NCBI RefSeq assembly: GCF_039542305.1
Contig: NZ_BAABHW010000008.1
Span: forward strand, 1-64,000
DNA from: Roseibacterium beibuensis
GTDB taxonomy: Bacteria; Pseudomonadota; Alphaproteobacteria; Rhodobacterales; Rhodobacteraceae
DNA length: 64,000 bases
Direction of reading: 5' to 3'
Shown here piece by piece: positions 35,749-44,041 of the stretch. Positions within the stretch are counted from its first letter, which is position 1, and every line of letters begins with the position of its first letter. Under the pieces are notes generated by a model. It saw nothing but the letters and a program-made list of their open reading frames with translations, was not told where the DNA came from and ran no database searches. Made by a program: the position numbers and the translations under genes.

Positions 35749-36911
35749 CGCAATGTCTCCTGGGTGAAATCCATGAATTGCCGCTCGGCGGCTTGGGCCG
35801 CGGCTATGGCGAGTTGTTCCTCGCTCAGCGGCTGGGTGTGGGCGGCCTTGATCCGGGTGCGGATCGCGACCAGTCGGGCCAGTTCGGCGCGCGCATAGGT
35901 GTTGAGCGCGATGGCCTCGTGCAGGTCTTCGGTCTCGCCGATGCGGGTGATGATGTCCTGCACACGCAGGGCTGCAGCGCGGACAGAGACCAGCGAGTAG
36001 TCACCATAAGCGCCTGCACCATGGGCCGAGAGGCTGAAGCTCGCGTTCGCCAGAAGCACCGGGTCGATGGTGCCGAGCGCATCGATGCCGCCCACGGCGG
36101 CGAGGTAGCTGTTGTACTGCTGCGGGATCACCACGACGTAATGCTGGGTTTCCGCAAAGGGCGGGACGCCGCCGTAGTTCTGAACGTTGCCCGGGCCTGC
36201 GTTATAGGCCGCGAGCGCGTGGATGATGTTACCATCGAACATGTTCAGCATCTGCGCGAGGTAGCGGGCGCCCCCCGTCACCTGCAGCCAAGGGTCGTCG
36301 TAATAGGCCGGGTAGATCCCGAGATCGCCCGCCGTGCCGGGCATGATCTGGGTGAGGCCAAACGCCCCCACGGGGGAGCGCGCCCCGATCTGGAAGCGGC
36401 TTTCCTGCCAGATCAGCGCCTGCAGAAGGCAGCGCCATTGCACGAGCGACAGGCCGGCACGGCTCACCCCTGGCAGTCCATGCGTGTCACGTGCCGCGCG
36501 GATGATCAGTTCCTCAATCCCTTCCCGGGCATCGCCGAACATCCGGGCTGCAGCCGGATTGTTGTCCTCGGGCGCGTAGAGGCTGGCGGCTGCGCTTTCG
36601 ACGTCACCAACCACCCCCTGCCCCGCCTCAAGCCCGGCCACGGTGCCAGCCACATCACCCGAGCCGAGCGACATCGCATCCATCAGCCCTTCGAGCGAGG
36701 CGAGTTGCTGGCGCTCGATCTCGGCCAGTTCCTCCTCGCGGGTCAGCCGGTCCTGCTGCAGTGCGAGATCCTGATCGGTCTGCTCGAGGATCGCCTGTCG
36801 TTCGGCGAAGAGGCGCAGATCGAAGGTCGGCACGCCTTGGGCGGCGGCCGGCCCCAATGTGGGACCTGCCAGCGCAATGCTGACCATCGAGAGGGGAAGC
36901 CAGGTCCGCAT
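35745..36911 (-). CDS. VirB5-like protein with an inserted lytic transglycosylase domain
   Basis: A 388-residue exported protein (signal peptide cut near PAAAQ). After AAQGVPTFDLRLF and a coiled coil, residues about 145-250 form an SLT domain: ALIWQESRFQIGARSPVGAFGLTQIMPGTA (catalytic Glu in QES) and ALAAYNAGPGNVQNYGGVPP. The C-terminus (EDLHEAIALNTYARAEL...AERQFMDFTQETLR) mirrors the end of the downstream VirB5. It looks like a second VirB5 with a peptidoglycan-cleaving domain inserted, which could localise muralytic activity to the pilus base. A separate VirB1 is also present. Confidence 0.78.
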   Translation of the reverse strand: MRTWLPLSMVSIALAGPTLGPAAAQGVPTFDLRLFAERQAILEQTDQDLALQQDRLTREEELAEIERQQLASLEGLMDAMSLGSGDVAGTVAGLEAGQGVVGDVESAAASLYAPEDNNPAAARMFGDAREGIEELIIRAARDTHGLPGVSRAGLSLVQWRCLLQALIWQESRFQIGARSPVGAFGLTQIMPGTAGDLGIYPAYYDDPWLQVTGGARYLAQMLNMFDGNIIHALAAYNAGPGNVQNYGGVPPFAETQHYVVVIPQQYNSYLAAVGGIDALGTIDPVLLANASFSLSAHGAGAYGDYSLVSVRAAALRVQDIITRIGETEDLHEAIALNTYARAELARLVAIRTRIKAAHTQPLSEEQLAIAAAQAAERQFMDFTQETLR

Positions 36912-36915
36912 GGGC

Positions 36916-37131
36916 TTAGCCGCCCGCCCCCAGCATCACGAAATCGCAAGCCGTGTCGCGGCGCGTGACGGCGGCCCCCATCGTCGAGATCGTGGTCGTG
37001 GCGGTTGCGCCTTGTGCGGGCGCCTCGCGGAAGTTGAAGCAGTTGGCCTGCGCAGGGTTATGCTGCGCGCAGGCCGTCAGGCTCAGGCCAAGGCCAAGCA
37101 GCACGACGCTGCGGATGATGGTACGGATCAT
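36916..37131 (-). CDS. VirB7-like small lipoprotein
   Basis: A 71-residue lipoprotein. The signal peptide MIRTIIRSVVLLGLGLSLTAC ends in the lipobox LTAC, so Cys21 would be lipidated. Mature cysteines (ANCFNF, TACDF) could form disulfides. It overlaps virB4 by 4 bases. VirB7 lipoproteins stabilise VirB9; sequence conservation is too low to be certain, but size and place fit. Confidence 0.65.
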   Translation of the reverse strand: MIRTIIRSVVLLGLGLSLTACAQHNPAQANCFNFREAPAQGATATTTISTMGAAVTRRDTACDFVMLGAGG

Positions 37132-39512
37132 GTCACTCTCCAGAAATCAGGGCGGTCCCGGTAGTCAGAGCCAACGAGGGCCTCGCCTTTCTCCATGCCG
37201 CCAAGGATGGTCACGAGCGGGCCGAGGGCGCTGAGATCAGCGTCGATCACGACGGAACCCCGGTCATCGCGCACGAGAGCCAGGCGCGAGGCGGAGCCGA
37301 CGCCCAGAAGAACGTCGAGTTCTTTCTCGCTGAGGCCGAGCATCGCGTAATCGGCAGCCGAGGCGCGGATGTTGGGCAAAAGCACCTGCGTCGGCACGGC
37401 TTCCACGATGGTCTTGCCGGTCCGGGTACGTTCGAGCTGGCTGGCATATTGCGTCATCATCACGACGACGGCGTTCTGCTTGCGCGCGGTCACCAGCCAG
37501 TTCGAGAGCCGCTCCGCGAAGTAGGCGTTGTCGAGCGCCTTCCAAGCCTCGTCGATGACGATGATCGTGGGCTTGCGATCCTCGATCACGCGCTCGACCC
37601 GTCGGAACAGGTACGACAGGACCGCCATGCGTTCCCGCTCGCTCTCGGAATCGAGGATGCCGGTCAGATCGAAGCCCGCAACATCGCCGTCGATGCTGAA
37701 GCTGTCCTCGGCATTGGCCCCGAAGATCCATCCATAGCGGCCATCGGCCGTCCATTCCTGCATCCGCTCGAAGAGATCGCCCTCATCATCGGTTGAGACG
37801 AGGAGAGAGGCGAAGTCCGACCAGTTGCGCAGTCCCGCGTTTCCGGCGCTTGCGTTCTGGCGCACGACCTCCTGCAGGCGGTTGGTCTGCACCGGGGTCA
37901 GGGGCCGGTCCCGGCGCTCGAGGAGGCTTGCAAGCCAGTCGGCAAGCCAGGCCTGACCGCGGGCGTCGATCTCGGTTTGCAACGGGTTCAGGCCCGTGGG
38001 CCGTCCGGCCCGCACGGTTGAATAGCTGCCGCCGAGCGCGCGGACGGCCATCTCCATGCCCGCGCGATAGTCGAAGACGAAGAGCCTCGCGCCGGCCCGG
38101 CGAGCCATGGTCATCAGGAACGCCGCCAGCACGGATTTGCCCGAGCCGGGACGGCCGAGGATCAGCGTGTGGCCTCCCGTGGGCTCGCGGTCCGGCGCGC
38201 CCTGTTCGTGGAAGTTGAAGCGGAAGCCACTGCGCTCGGGTGTCGGGAAAAGCGTGATCGGCACGCCCCAAGGAACTTCCATACCGGTCTTGCCGAGGGG
38301 CGTGCGGTGGAAAGCAGCAAGATCGGCGAAGTTGTGGTTCGTGATCGCGGCCTTGCGGCTGCGCGCCCCGGTATTGCCGGGATGCTGCGCCATGAAATGC
38401 GCCCGCGCTCCGAAGGCTTCGGAGATCAGGTTGATTCCGCAGGTGGCGGAGATGTTGCGGATTTCGGCTGCGATATCGTCGAGGGCGGCCTGGTTGCGCG
38501 CGTAGACGGCCACCGTCATGTGGTGCTCGCCGAAGATCAGACGCTTGGATTCCAGATCGTCCTGCGCGAGTTCCAGCTCCTGCGCGAGGCTGACGGCGCC
38601 GTCATTGGCGGCCTGCATGAGGCGTAGCTGCCGCTTGATCCGGCCTGCCATGATGTTGGCGTTGATCGGCACGAAAGAGTGCGTGACCACCATGTCGACG
38701 GGCAAGTTCAGCTCGTCGAGCATCAGGCTATCGGTCTTGGCGGGGTAGTTCTTCACCGAAAAGATCGCCCCGAGCTTGTCGCCGACGGCACCGTCCGAGA
38801 GTGCGATGGTCGTGCCGCGGAAGGTGACGCGGGTATTGGCCACATCCTCGGCAATCACACCGAGGCGCGACCGCGGAAAAAGCGGGTGCTCTTCGCCGGT
38901 GTTGAGCGAGCCGAGGAAGCCCAGAAGTTCGCCGGTGCTTGCGGCCAGCAGGCGAGGCTTCAGCTCATCGAAGGAGGACAGCAGAAACCCCACGACCTCG
39001 TCGAGCTTGCGCAAGCGGCGGGTTGTGTCCGCTGCATGTCGCGCACGCGACGCCCCCAGACCGAAGGGCAAACGGCTCCCCGCCTCGGGGCGCTTAAGGA
39101 CCGTCAGGGTCAGTGTCTTGTCACGCAGGCCCGCCTGACCCAGATGCGCGTGCCATCGTTTGTCGACGGCGGTGGCAAATCCCTCGCCCGGGATGGGCGG
39201 CAGGGTCACGTCGACCGCTTTCGAGACTTTGTGCAGGTAGAAGGAGAACTCGGTCCCCACCTGCGCGACGATGCCTGCCAGGAGCCCGCCGATCCGGTCG
39301 AGATGCGCATCCTCGCTCGTGGTGCTGTTCACCCCTTCGAGCCGGATGCACTGCATCAGCTCGTTGCCGCGCGTCCGGATCGTCCGGTCGGTCACGAGGC
39401 TGACATAGGGCAGCATGGACGAGAGCCGCTTCTCGCCCTTGACCCATGCGGGCAGCGCGGTGAGCGGATCGAGGGCGTCGGCCACTTCATCGGCTACTCC
39501 ATCACGGGGCAT
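37128..39512 (-). CDS. virB4: VirB4 conjugal transfer ATPase
   Basis: A 794-residue ATPase with an N-terminal CagE/VirB4 domain (SMLPYVSLVTDRTIRTRGNELMQCIRLEG), Walker A LILGRPGSGKSVLAAFLM, DYRAGMEM and Walker B TIIVIDEAWKALDN. A TQYASQLERT motif follows. It energises pilus assembly and pilin extraction. It overlaps virB3 by 11 bases at its start and the lipoprotein gene by 4 at its end. All core motifs are intact. Confidence 0.93.
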   Translation of the reverse strand: MPRDGVADEVADALDPLTALPAWVKGEKRLSSMLPYVSLVTDRTIRTRGNELMQCIRLEGVNSTTSEDAHLDRIGGLLAGIVAQVGTEFSFYLHKVSKAVDVTLPPIPGEGFATAVDKRWHAHLGQAGLRDKTLTLTVLKRPEAGSRLPFGLGASRARHAADTTRRLRKLDEVVGFLLSSFDELKPRLLAASTGELLGFLGSLNTGEEHPLFPRSRLGVIAEDVANTRVTFRGTTIALSDGAVGDKLGAIFSVKNYPAKTDSLMLDELNLPVDMVVTHSFVPINANIMAGRIKRQLRLMQAANDGAVSLAQELELAQDDLESKRLIFGEHHMTVAVYARNQAALDDIAAEIRNISATCGINLISEAFGARAHFMAQHPGNTGARSRKAAITNHNFADLAAFHRTPLGKTGMEVPWGVPITLFPTPERSGFRFNFHEQGAPDREPTGGHTLILGRPGSGKSVLAAFLMTMARRAGARLFVFDYRAGMEMAVRALGGSYSTVRAGRPTGLNPLQTEIDARGQAWLADWLASLLERRDRPLTPVQTNRLQEVVRQNASAGNAGLRNWSDFASLLVSTDDEGDLFERMQEWTADGRYGWIFGANAEDSFSIDGDVAGFDLTGILDSESERERMAVLSYLFRRVERVIEDRKPTIIVIDEAWKALDNAYFAERLSNWLVTARKQNAVVVMMTQYASQLERTRTGKTIVEAVPTQVLLPNIRASAADYAMLGLSEKELDVLLGVGSASRLALVRDDRGSVVIDADLSALGPLVTILGGMEKGEALVGSDYRDRPDFWRVT

Positions 39513-39780
39513 AGCTGTCGCCCCCGTGGAGCTTGCGGTTCGCCGTGGGCGGAGTTTCCTGCAAGGTGATCACCAGGACATCGAGGAAGTTCGGATCCCA
39601 GTCCGCGGCCTTCCAGAGCGCCGGCCAGGCCAGCCCCGCGAAGACGGCCACCACCCAGCTCTGGACCCAGAGGAACAGGAGCGTCGAGCCGAAGAGCCAA
39701 ACCATGGCGTACATGATCGGCAAGCCCATCAGCTTGGGTGGCCTGAGAAGGCCGATGAACACGCGGGATTGGTCGGACAT
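39502..39780 (-). CDS. virB3: VirB3-like inner-membrane protein
   Basis: A 92-residue protein with two adjacent hydrophobic segments (GLPIMYAMVWLFGSTLLFLW and SWVVAVFAGLAWPALW), and the typical N-terminal VFIGLLRPPKLMGLP. It is the VirB3/TrbD partner of VirB4. It starts 9 bases after the virB2 stop. Confidence 0.87.
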   Translation of the reverse strand: MSDQSRVFIGLLRPPKLMGLPIMYAMVWLFGSTLLFLWVQSWVVAVFAGLAWPALWKAADWDPNFLDVLVITLQETPPTANRKLHGGDSYAP

Positions 39781-39789
39781 GGGTCTTGC

Positions 39790-40080
39790 TCAGGTCGTCC
39801 AGATGGCTGCGACGATGGTGGGCGCTGCAGCGATGCCGGCGATCGCGACCACGACCCAGAGCGCCTGGCGGAAATCGAGGATGCCGAAGAGCCAGGAGAG
39901 GAACACGCCGATCAGCGCGAGCGTGCCGATCACGATGCCCAAGGGGCCGGTGATCGCATCGACGATGCCTTGCAGAAGGGTTTGCACGGGCGAGAGGTCG
40001 ATGCTTTGCGCAAGCGCCGGTCCTGCCAGGACGATGAGGGCCATCGCGCCGAGCGCGACGATAGAAGGTTTGGACGTCAC
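39790..40080 (-). CDS. virB2: VirB2-like major pilin
   Basis: A 96-residue pre-pilin. The signal peptide is MTSKPSIVALGAMALIVLAGPALAQ. Two hydrophobic helices (LGIVIGTLALIGVFLSWLFGI and ALWVVVAIAGIAAAPTIVAAIW) separated by a short polar loop are characteristic of VirB2/TrbC pilins. It overlaps virB1 by 4 bases. Confidence 0.88.
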   Translation of the reverse strand: MTSKPSIVALGAMALIVLAGPALAQSIDLSPVQTLLQGIVDAITGPLGIVIGTLALIGVFLSWLFGILDFRQALWVVVAIAGIAAAPTIVAAIWTT

Positions 40081-40781
40081 GAAAGGTCTCCTCTCAGCCG
40101 CTGGAACACGGCTGTCACACGGGCCACATGGCCTTGGGTTTCTCGAAAGGGGGGAATGCCGCCATGGCGGGTGACCGCATGGGGACCGGCATTGTAGGCC
40201 GCAAGCGCCAGCGCGGGATCGCCGAACTGCTCAAGCATCATCAGAAGGTAACGCGCCGAGCCGTCGAGGTTCTGTGCGATGTCATGGGGGTCAACACCGA
40301 GATCGCGCGCGGTATCGGGCATCAGCTGGCCGAGCCCGATGGCACCGACCGGGCTCAAGGCGCCGGGATTGTACGCGCTCTCGACCTCGATGTTGGCGCG
40401 ATAGAACAGCGCCCAATCGGTGACCGACAGGCCCGCCCGACGCAGGGCATCATGGCTGCCGTAACGCAGCGCCGTGGTCTCGATGGCGTGGAGGATTTCG
40501 GGGGCGGCGCGGATGGCGCGCGGGGCAATCGCTGCGGCAGCCGTTACATCGCTGAGGGGATCATCATCCCCATGGGACTGCGGTGCGGCAAAGAGAAAGA
40601 GACGATCTGGAAGGGGCCCATTCTGGGCGTTTTCGTCACCGGTGAACGAGCGCAGGGTGCTCGTGGCATCAGTTGTGTCGATCAGTCGGCCATCAGGGCT
40701 GACCTGGAAGATGAAACCGTCGGCCCCATTCTGTGCATATGCGGCCAAGGGTGCGGAACAAACACCTGTACCGAGTAGCAC
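40077..40781 (-). CDS. virB1: VirB1-like lytic transglycosylase
   Basis: An exported SLT-family enzyme of about 234 residues. NIEVESAYNPGALSPVGAIGLGQLMP carries the catalytic Glu, and ALAAYNAGPHAVTRHGGIPPF is the second motif. It opens the peptidoglycan for channel assembly. The start is uncertain: the frame reads back into the upstream gene, and GTG 40781 gives LLGTGVCSAPLAAYAQ, a signal-like but uncharged N-terminus with no clear ribosome site. A start slightly upstream, overlapping the preceding gene, is possible. Confidence 0.85.
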   Translation of the reverse strand: MLLGTGVCSAPLAAYAQNGADGFIFQVSPDGRLIDTTDATSTLRSFTGDENAQNGPLPDRLFLFAAPQSHGDDDPLSDVTAAAAIAPRAIRAAPEILHAIETTALRYGSHDALRRAGLSVTDWALFYRANIEVESAYNPGALSPVGAIGLGQLMPDTARDLGVDPHDIAQNLDGSARYLLMMLEQFGDPALALAAYNAGPHAVTRHGGIPPFRETQGHVARVTAVFQRLRGDLS

Positions 40782-40800
40782 GACGAGCGCAAACGCGCGG

Positions 40801-41160
40801 TCAGTTGTCCTTGACCAGAACCGGGCCGGTCCGTGGCTCGGACGTGCGCCCGGGTGCTGCGTGACGCTCGCGAGCGCCTTCGACGAGCGGGATGCTGGCA
40901 GTCGTGCAACCCATGTCGACAAGGAAGCTGACAAGACCGACGATGGTCTTGAAATCGCGCTGCTTGAGGACGCTGCGGCTGGTGACGAGCATCTTGTCGT
41001 CGCCACCATCCGGGGCAACTGCCCGGATGACCCAGGCGCCGTACCAACTGTTGTGGCGCTTCTCGGCGCCTTCCTTGCAGACCACCTCGATGAGATAGCC
41101 TTCGGCAAGGAGGCTGCGCAGCCCGTCTTCTGTAACCACATTCGGTGCTTCTTCTATCAT
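40801..41160 (-). CDS. Hypothetical protein heading the virB operon
   Basis: A 119-residue soluble protein (MIEEAPNVVTEDGLRSLLAEGYLIEVVCKEG...). I chose ATG 41160 because AGGGAAGG lies just upstream; the longer frame to 41223 adds low-quality sequence. It has no recognised domain. It lies first in the minus-strand transfer operon, next to the divergent promoter region 41161-41350, where transfer regulators are often encoded. No HTH is obvious, so a regulatory role is only a guess. Confidence 0.65.
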   Translation of the reverse strand: MIEEAPNVVTEDGLRSLLAEGYLIEVVCKEGAEKRHNSWYGAWVIRAVAPDGGDDKMLVTSRSVLKQRDFKTIVGLVSFLVDMGCTTASIPLVEGARERHAAPGRTSEPRTGPVLVKDN

Positions 41161-41272
41161 GGCCTTCCCTGGGTCCCTTTTTTCTGCGTGAGATGCAGTC
41201 TCGGGCCCACGGGGTCGCAACACCGCGGGCGATACAAGACAACATTAACGATAGCAAGACAATTAAAACGAC

Positions 41273-41302
41273 TTGACGAAGATTGCCTTGCTCCGATAAG
41301 AG
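41273..41302 (+). promoter_or_regulatory. Candidate promoter for the small exported gene
   Basis: TTGACG (41273-41278) and TAAGAG (41297-41302) are 18 bases apart in an AT-rich stretch between divergent genes. The divergent virB operon must also have its promoter in 41161-41300, but I see no clear second pair. Confidence 0.35.
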
Positions 41303-41356
41303 TGATAGCCGACAGATCGACAATCTTAAAGGCGGCAAAGGAGTTTTGCCCTGCGC

Positions 41357-41635
41357 TTGTTTATTGCGCGCAACGCTCCGTTGCTGTTCGCGCTCCTGCT
41401 TGTAAGCATGCCGGTAGCTGCGGCCGCGGATTGCGTACCTCCAGAACGACCGTTCTTGCCTAAGTCGCAAGACGACATGCGTGCCTACGCCGATCTGATC
41501 AGAAGCGATTTCGAGACCTACATTGCCGATGTGCAGGACTACTTCCGTTGTCTAGACACCGAGCGCGCCCGCACCTTTGTCGAGGCGAGGGAGGTCAGTG
41601 ATGACTATGCCAGGTTCCTGAATGCTGTCGAATAG
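41357..41635 (+). CDS. Small exported protein, 92 residues
   Basis: The protein starts (L)FIARNAPLLFALLLVSMPVAAAA, a good Sec signal peptide, followed by DCVPPERPFLPKSQDDMRAYADLIRSDFETYIADVQDYFRCLDTERA. Two mature cysteines could pair. The TTG at 41357 has no well-spaced ribosome site. CTG 41351, in the same frame, has AAAGGAG exactly 7 bases upstream and would give MRLFIARN, restoring a positive N-terminus, so it may be a rare CTG start. Proteins of this type accompany Rhodobacterales transfer loci; the function is unknown. Confidence 0.65.
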   Translation: MFIARNAPLLFALLLVSMPVAAAADCVPPERPFLPKSQDDMRAYADLIRSDFETYIADVQDYFRCLDTERARTFVEAREVSDDYARFLNAVE

Positions 41636-41689
41636 AGGTGCTCGGCCATTTCCTTGAGGCCATCAAGCGTCACCGCATTGTGCCTAACT

Positions 41690-42943
41690 TCATGTGTCTT
41701 TTTCAGGAAACAGCCCGGGCATCCACCGACCTGCATACTTGGCAGGAAACGCCAGCTTGAGCGGCGCGCGGGTCGAGGTCGATGACAAAGCCCCCGCTTC
41801 AAGTAGCGCAGACGTCACCCGTCGTGCGGTGCGATCGCTCGTGCCAAGTATGGACTCGACCTCTCCACGTTCGATCTGCCCCTGATAGAGGACGGCTTTC
41901 AGCACGGTATCGGATTTTGGAGGCAACGCCCCGGCGCGGATTTCTTCTTCGGCCCAGATCAGGATGCGGTCACGCAGCCGATCAGGTCGCATCAGACTTT
42001 CCATGAACTCCACCTGGTCGATACATGTGCGCAGGAAGAAGTCTGCGAAGGAGGCAAGCGCGGCTTCGCTCAGCGTGCCGCGGCCGTCACGATCTCCGCG
42101 GCGAGGACCGTCGCAGGAGGCCAGGTGCTCCTTGTAGGCGGCCTCTTGCCGTGCAAGCCCGCGCGCCACAGACCAGAGCCCGCGTGTATCGAGCGTCTTG
42201 CGCAGCATGGCGTAAGACATGAGGCGGGCAACACGCCCGTTACCGTCGAGGAAAGGGTGCACCCAGAGAAGCCGGTGATGCGCGCAAGCCGCTGCAAGGA
42301 TTGGTTCGATCCTGCCGGCAAGGCTGTAAGCCTTGTGCATACGTTCGAGAAATCGCGGCACCGCGCCAGGGCTGATGGCAACGTGCAGCCCGACTTCAAC
42401 GTAGCGCGTCCGCAACTCGCCGGGCACAACAGGTATTTTTTCGCCCGTCTTCGGGTTTTCGACGAAGAGAAGCTCAGGCGGCAGCAGCTCGCAGAAGCGG
42501 CGATGCAGCTCGATAATGGACGTGGGCGCAGTTGGCTTCTCCGCCATGCCGTCCTCGTCGATCCATTTCTGGACCGCCACATGTGCTTTGGCTTCGAGCT
42601 GAAGGTTTCGCCTCGATGGGTCGGCGCTGTAGTCGCCCTGCATCGCGCGTTCGATGTCGATGGGATGGGTGTCGTGCCCTTCGATGAGGTTACTGTAGTA
42701 GCAGTTCATCGCCCGCACGAGATCTGCCAACGCCTCCGAGACGGAAGAAGGCAACCCGCTCCGGAACGCGGCAGACTTTTCTGCCAGCTCGAGCGCGAGA
42801 TCGTTTAGACGCGCGCGCGCTGGTGCACCTTCAGAAACCATGAGAGGCTCGAAAAGTCCTACCGTTTCTCCATCATCCGGGGTTGTCACTTGTCCTGCTT
42901 TCTGGCCGCTTTTCTGGCCATGACTTACCTCTTCTAAAACCAC
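41690..42943 (-). CDS. Fic family protein (second copy)
   Basis: A 417-residue Fic protein with catalytic motif HPFLDGNGRVAR and the inhibitory-type motif SNLIEGH near residues 83-89. The C-terminus (ILGTSDRTARRVTSALLEAGAL) is a winged helix. It is only distantly similar to the Fic protein at 20293-21393. GTG 42943 is the longest start but lacks a ribosome site; GTG 42889 or ATG 42841 are alternatives that keep the whole domain. It probably adenylylates a cellular target. It is divergent from the secreted-protein gene at 43152. Confidence 0.83.
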   Translation of the reverse strand: MVLEEVSHGQKSGQKAGQVTTPDDGETVGLFEPLMVSEGAPARARLNDLALELAEKSAAFRSGLPSSVSEALADLVRAMNCYYSNLIEGHDTHPIDIERAMQGDYSADPSRRNLQLEAKAHVAVQKWIDEDGMAEKPTAPTSIIELHRRFCELLPPELLFVENPKTGEKIPVVPGELRTRYVEVGLHVAISPGAVPRFLERMHKAYSLAGRIEPILAAACAHHRLLWVHPFLDGNGRVARLMSYAMLRKTLDTRGLWSVARGLARQEAAYKEHLASCDGPRRGDRDGRGTLSEAALASFADFFLRTCIDQVEFMESLMRPDRLRDRILIWAEEEIRAGALPPKSDTVLKAVLYQGQIERGEVESILGTSDRTARRVTSALLEAGALSSTSTRAPLKLAFPAKYAGRWMPGLFPEKDT

Positions 42944-43151
42944 AGACTATCATAAGGTTGCCGACTCAAAAAGCGCATCCCGTCCGCAAATTTGGCCGGT
43001 TCCTTGGCCGCAACTCCTCCGCGGCCCGCTGCCAGGCTCGAGGATATGGCGAGCGAAAAAGGCAAGACTTGCACGCGACCATCAATCAAATCTCCTTGCT
43101 ATCATTAATGTTGTTTCGTATCGCTGCACCATTATAGATGGAGTCGGCATC

Positions 43152-43805
43152 ATGAAGCACGTGATCCACGGCGTGGCAACAGCCACGGCAATAAGCATAT
43201 CCGGACTAATGGCCTCGTCAGCTCCGGCTCAGGCCTATCAGGTGGATTGTGCGATCCTCCTCTGCCTTGCGGGCGGTTGGCCTGACTCTGCGCCCTGCGC
43301 GCATGCCAGAGCGGTCTTCATTCGGCGGATCACGCCATGGCCGATCGAGCCGCCCTTACAAATCTGGCGGTGCCCAATGGGTGTGTCTCTCAACGATCCC
43401 AGTCCGATGTCGCCTATGGAACGCCTTTATGACATCACGTTCCGCGATCCGCCCGAACCGCAGGAATCGACTCCTTTGCCCCTTGTCCGCGTCCAAGCGG
43501 ATGAACAAGCCGACATCGACATCTCGGGCGACGCCTTTGATTTCGTACGCAGCATTCGCGTTTATCACATCCAGTACCGCCAGCACGAAAACCGAGATGG
43601 CGACTGCAATCGCAGCGACTCGACGCGATTGGGGTCCTACGGCGTGCAGGGCGACTACCGATGGACAAGATCCACCGTGGGCCAGGTGCCAGCCGCATCC
43701 GGCCTGAGCATCCCGAATGGATGTGGCAGCTACTTTTACCGTTCCGTCTTCGTCGACTGGCGTGATCACGCCGGGAACTATGGTTCTGAAGAAGTTCGCT
43801 ACTGA
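43152..43805 (+). CDS. Exported hypothetical protein, 217 residues
   Basis: The N-terminus MKHVIHGVATATAISISGLMASSAPAQA is a signal peptide. The mature protein is rich in Cys (CAILLCLAGGWPDSAPC, RCPMG, DCNRS, NGCGS) and Pro. VDCAILLCLAGGWPDS...CAHARAVFIRRITPWPIEPPLQIWRC resembles an exported protein found beside Rhodobacterales conjugation genes. It is probably periplasmic or surface-exposed and disulfide-bonded. A hairpin follows its stop. The function is unknown. Confidence 0.68.
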   Translation: MKHVIHGVATATAISISGLMASSAPAQAYQVDCAILLCLAGGWPDSAPCAHARAVFIRRITPWPIEPPLQIWRCPMGVSLNDPSPMSPMERLYDITFRDPPEPQESTPLPLVRVQADEQADIDISGDAFDFVRSIRVYHIQYRQHENRDGDCNRSDSTRLGSYGVQGDYRWTRSTVGQVPAASGLSIPNGCGSYFYRSVFVDWRDHAGNYGSEEVRY

Positions 43806-43813
43806 CAAAATCT

Positions 43814-43834
43814 GCGCGCGGTTTTGCCGCGCGC
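43814..43834 (+). terminator. GC-rich hairpin after the exported-protein gene
   Basis: GCGCGCGG (43814-43821), loop TTTTG, CCGCGCGC (43827-43834) starts 9 bases past the stop codon. The stem is very stable but no T tract follows, so it is either a weak terminator or a 3'-end stabilising structure. Confidence 0.5.
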
Positions 43835-44041
43835 GTCATCTCAACCCCGCACGGGAGGCTGTGCAAAACCCCTGAAAAGGAGACGACGCCAGACCGTGAA
43901 GCCTGACGCCGTGCTAGAAAACTCCGTGAACAAGAGTTTCCTAGCGCACCGCTAAAACACCTGCAACCAGCAAAGTTGTTTTGCTGGCAAGAATGTTGTT
44001 GTCTCACGACATGGCGTCGGATCTCCAAGGAGACCTCGACC

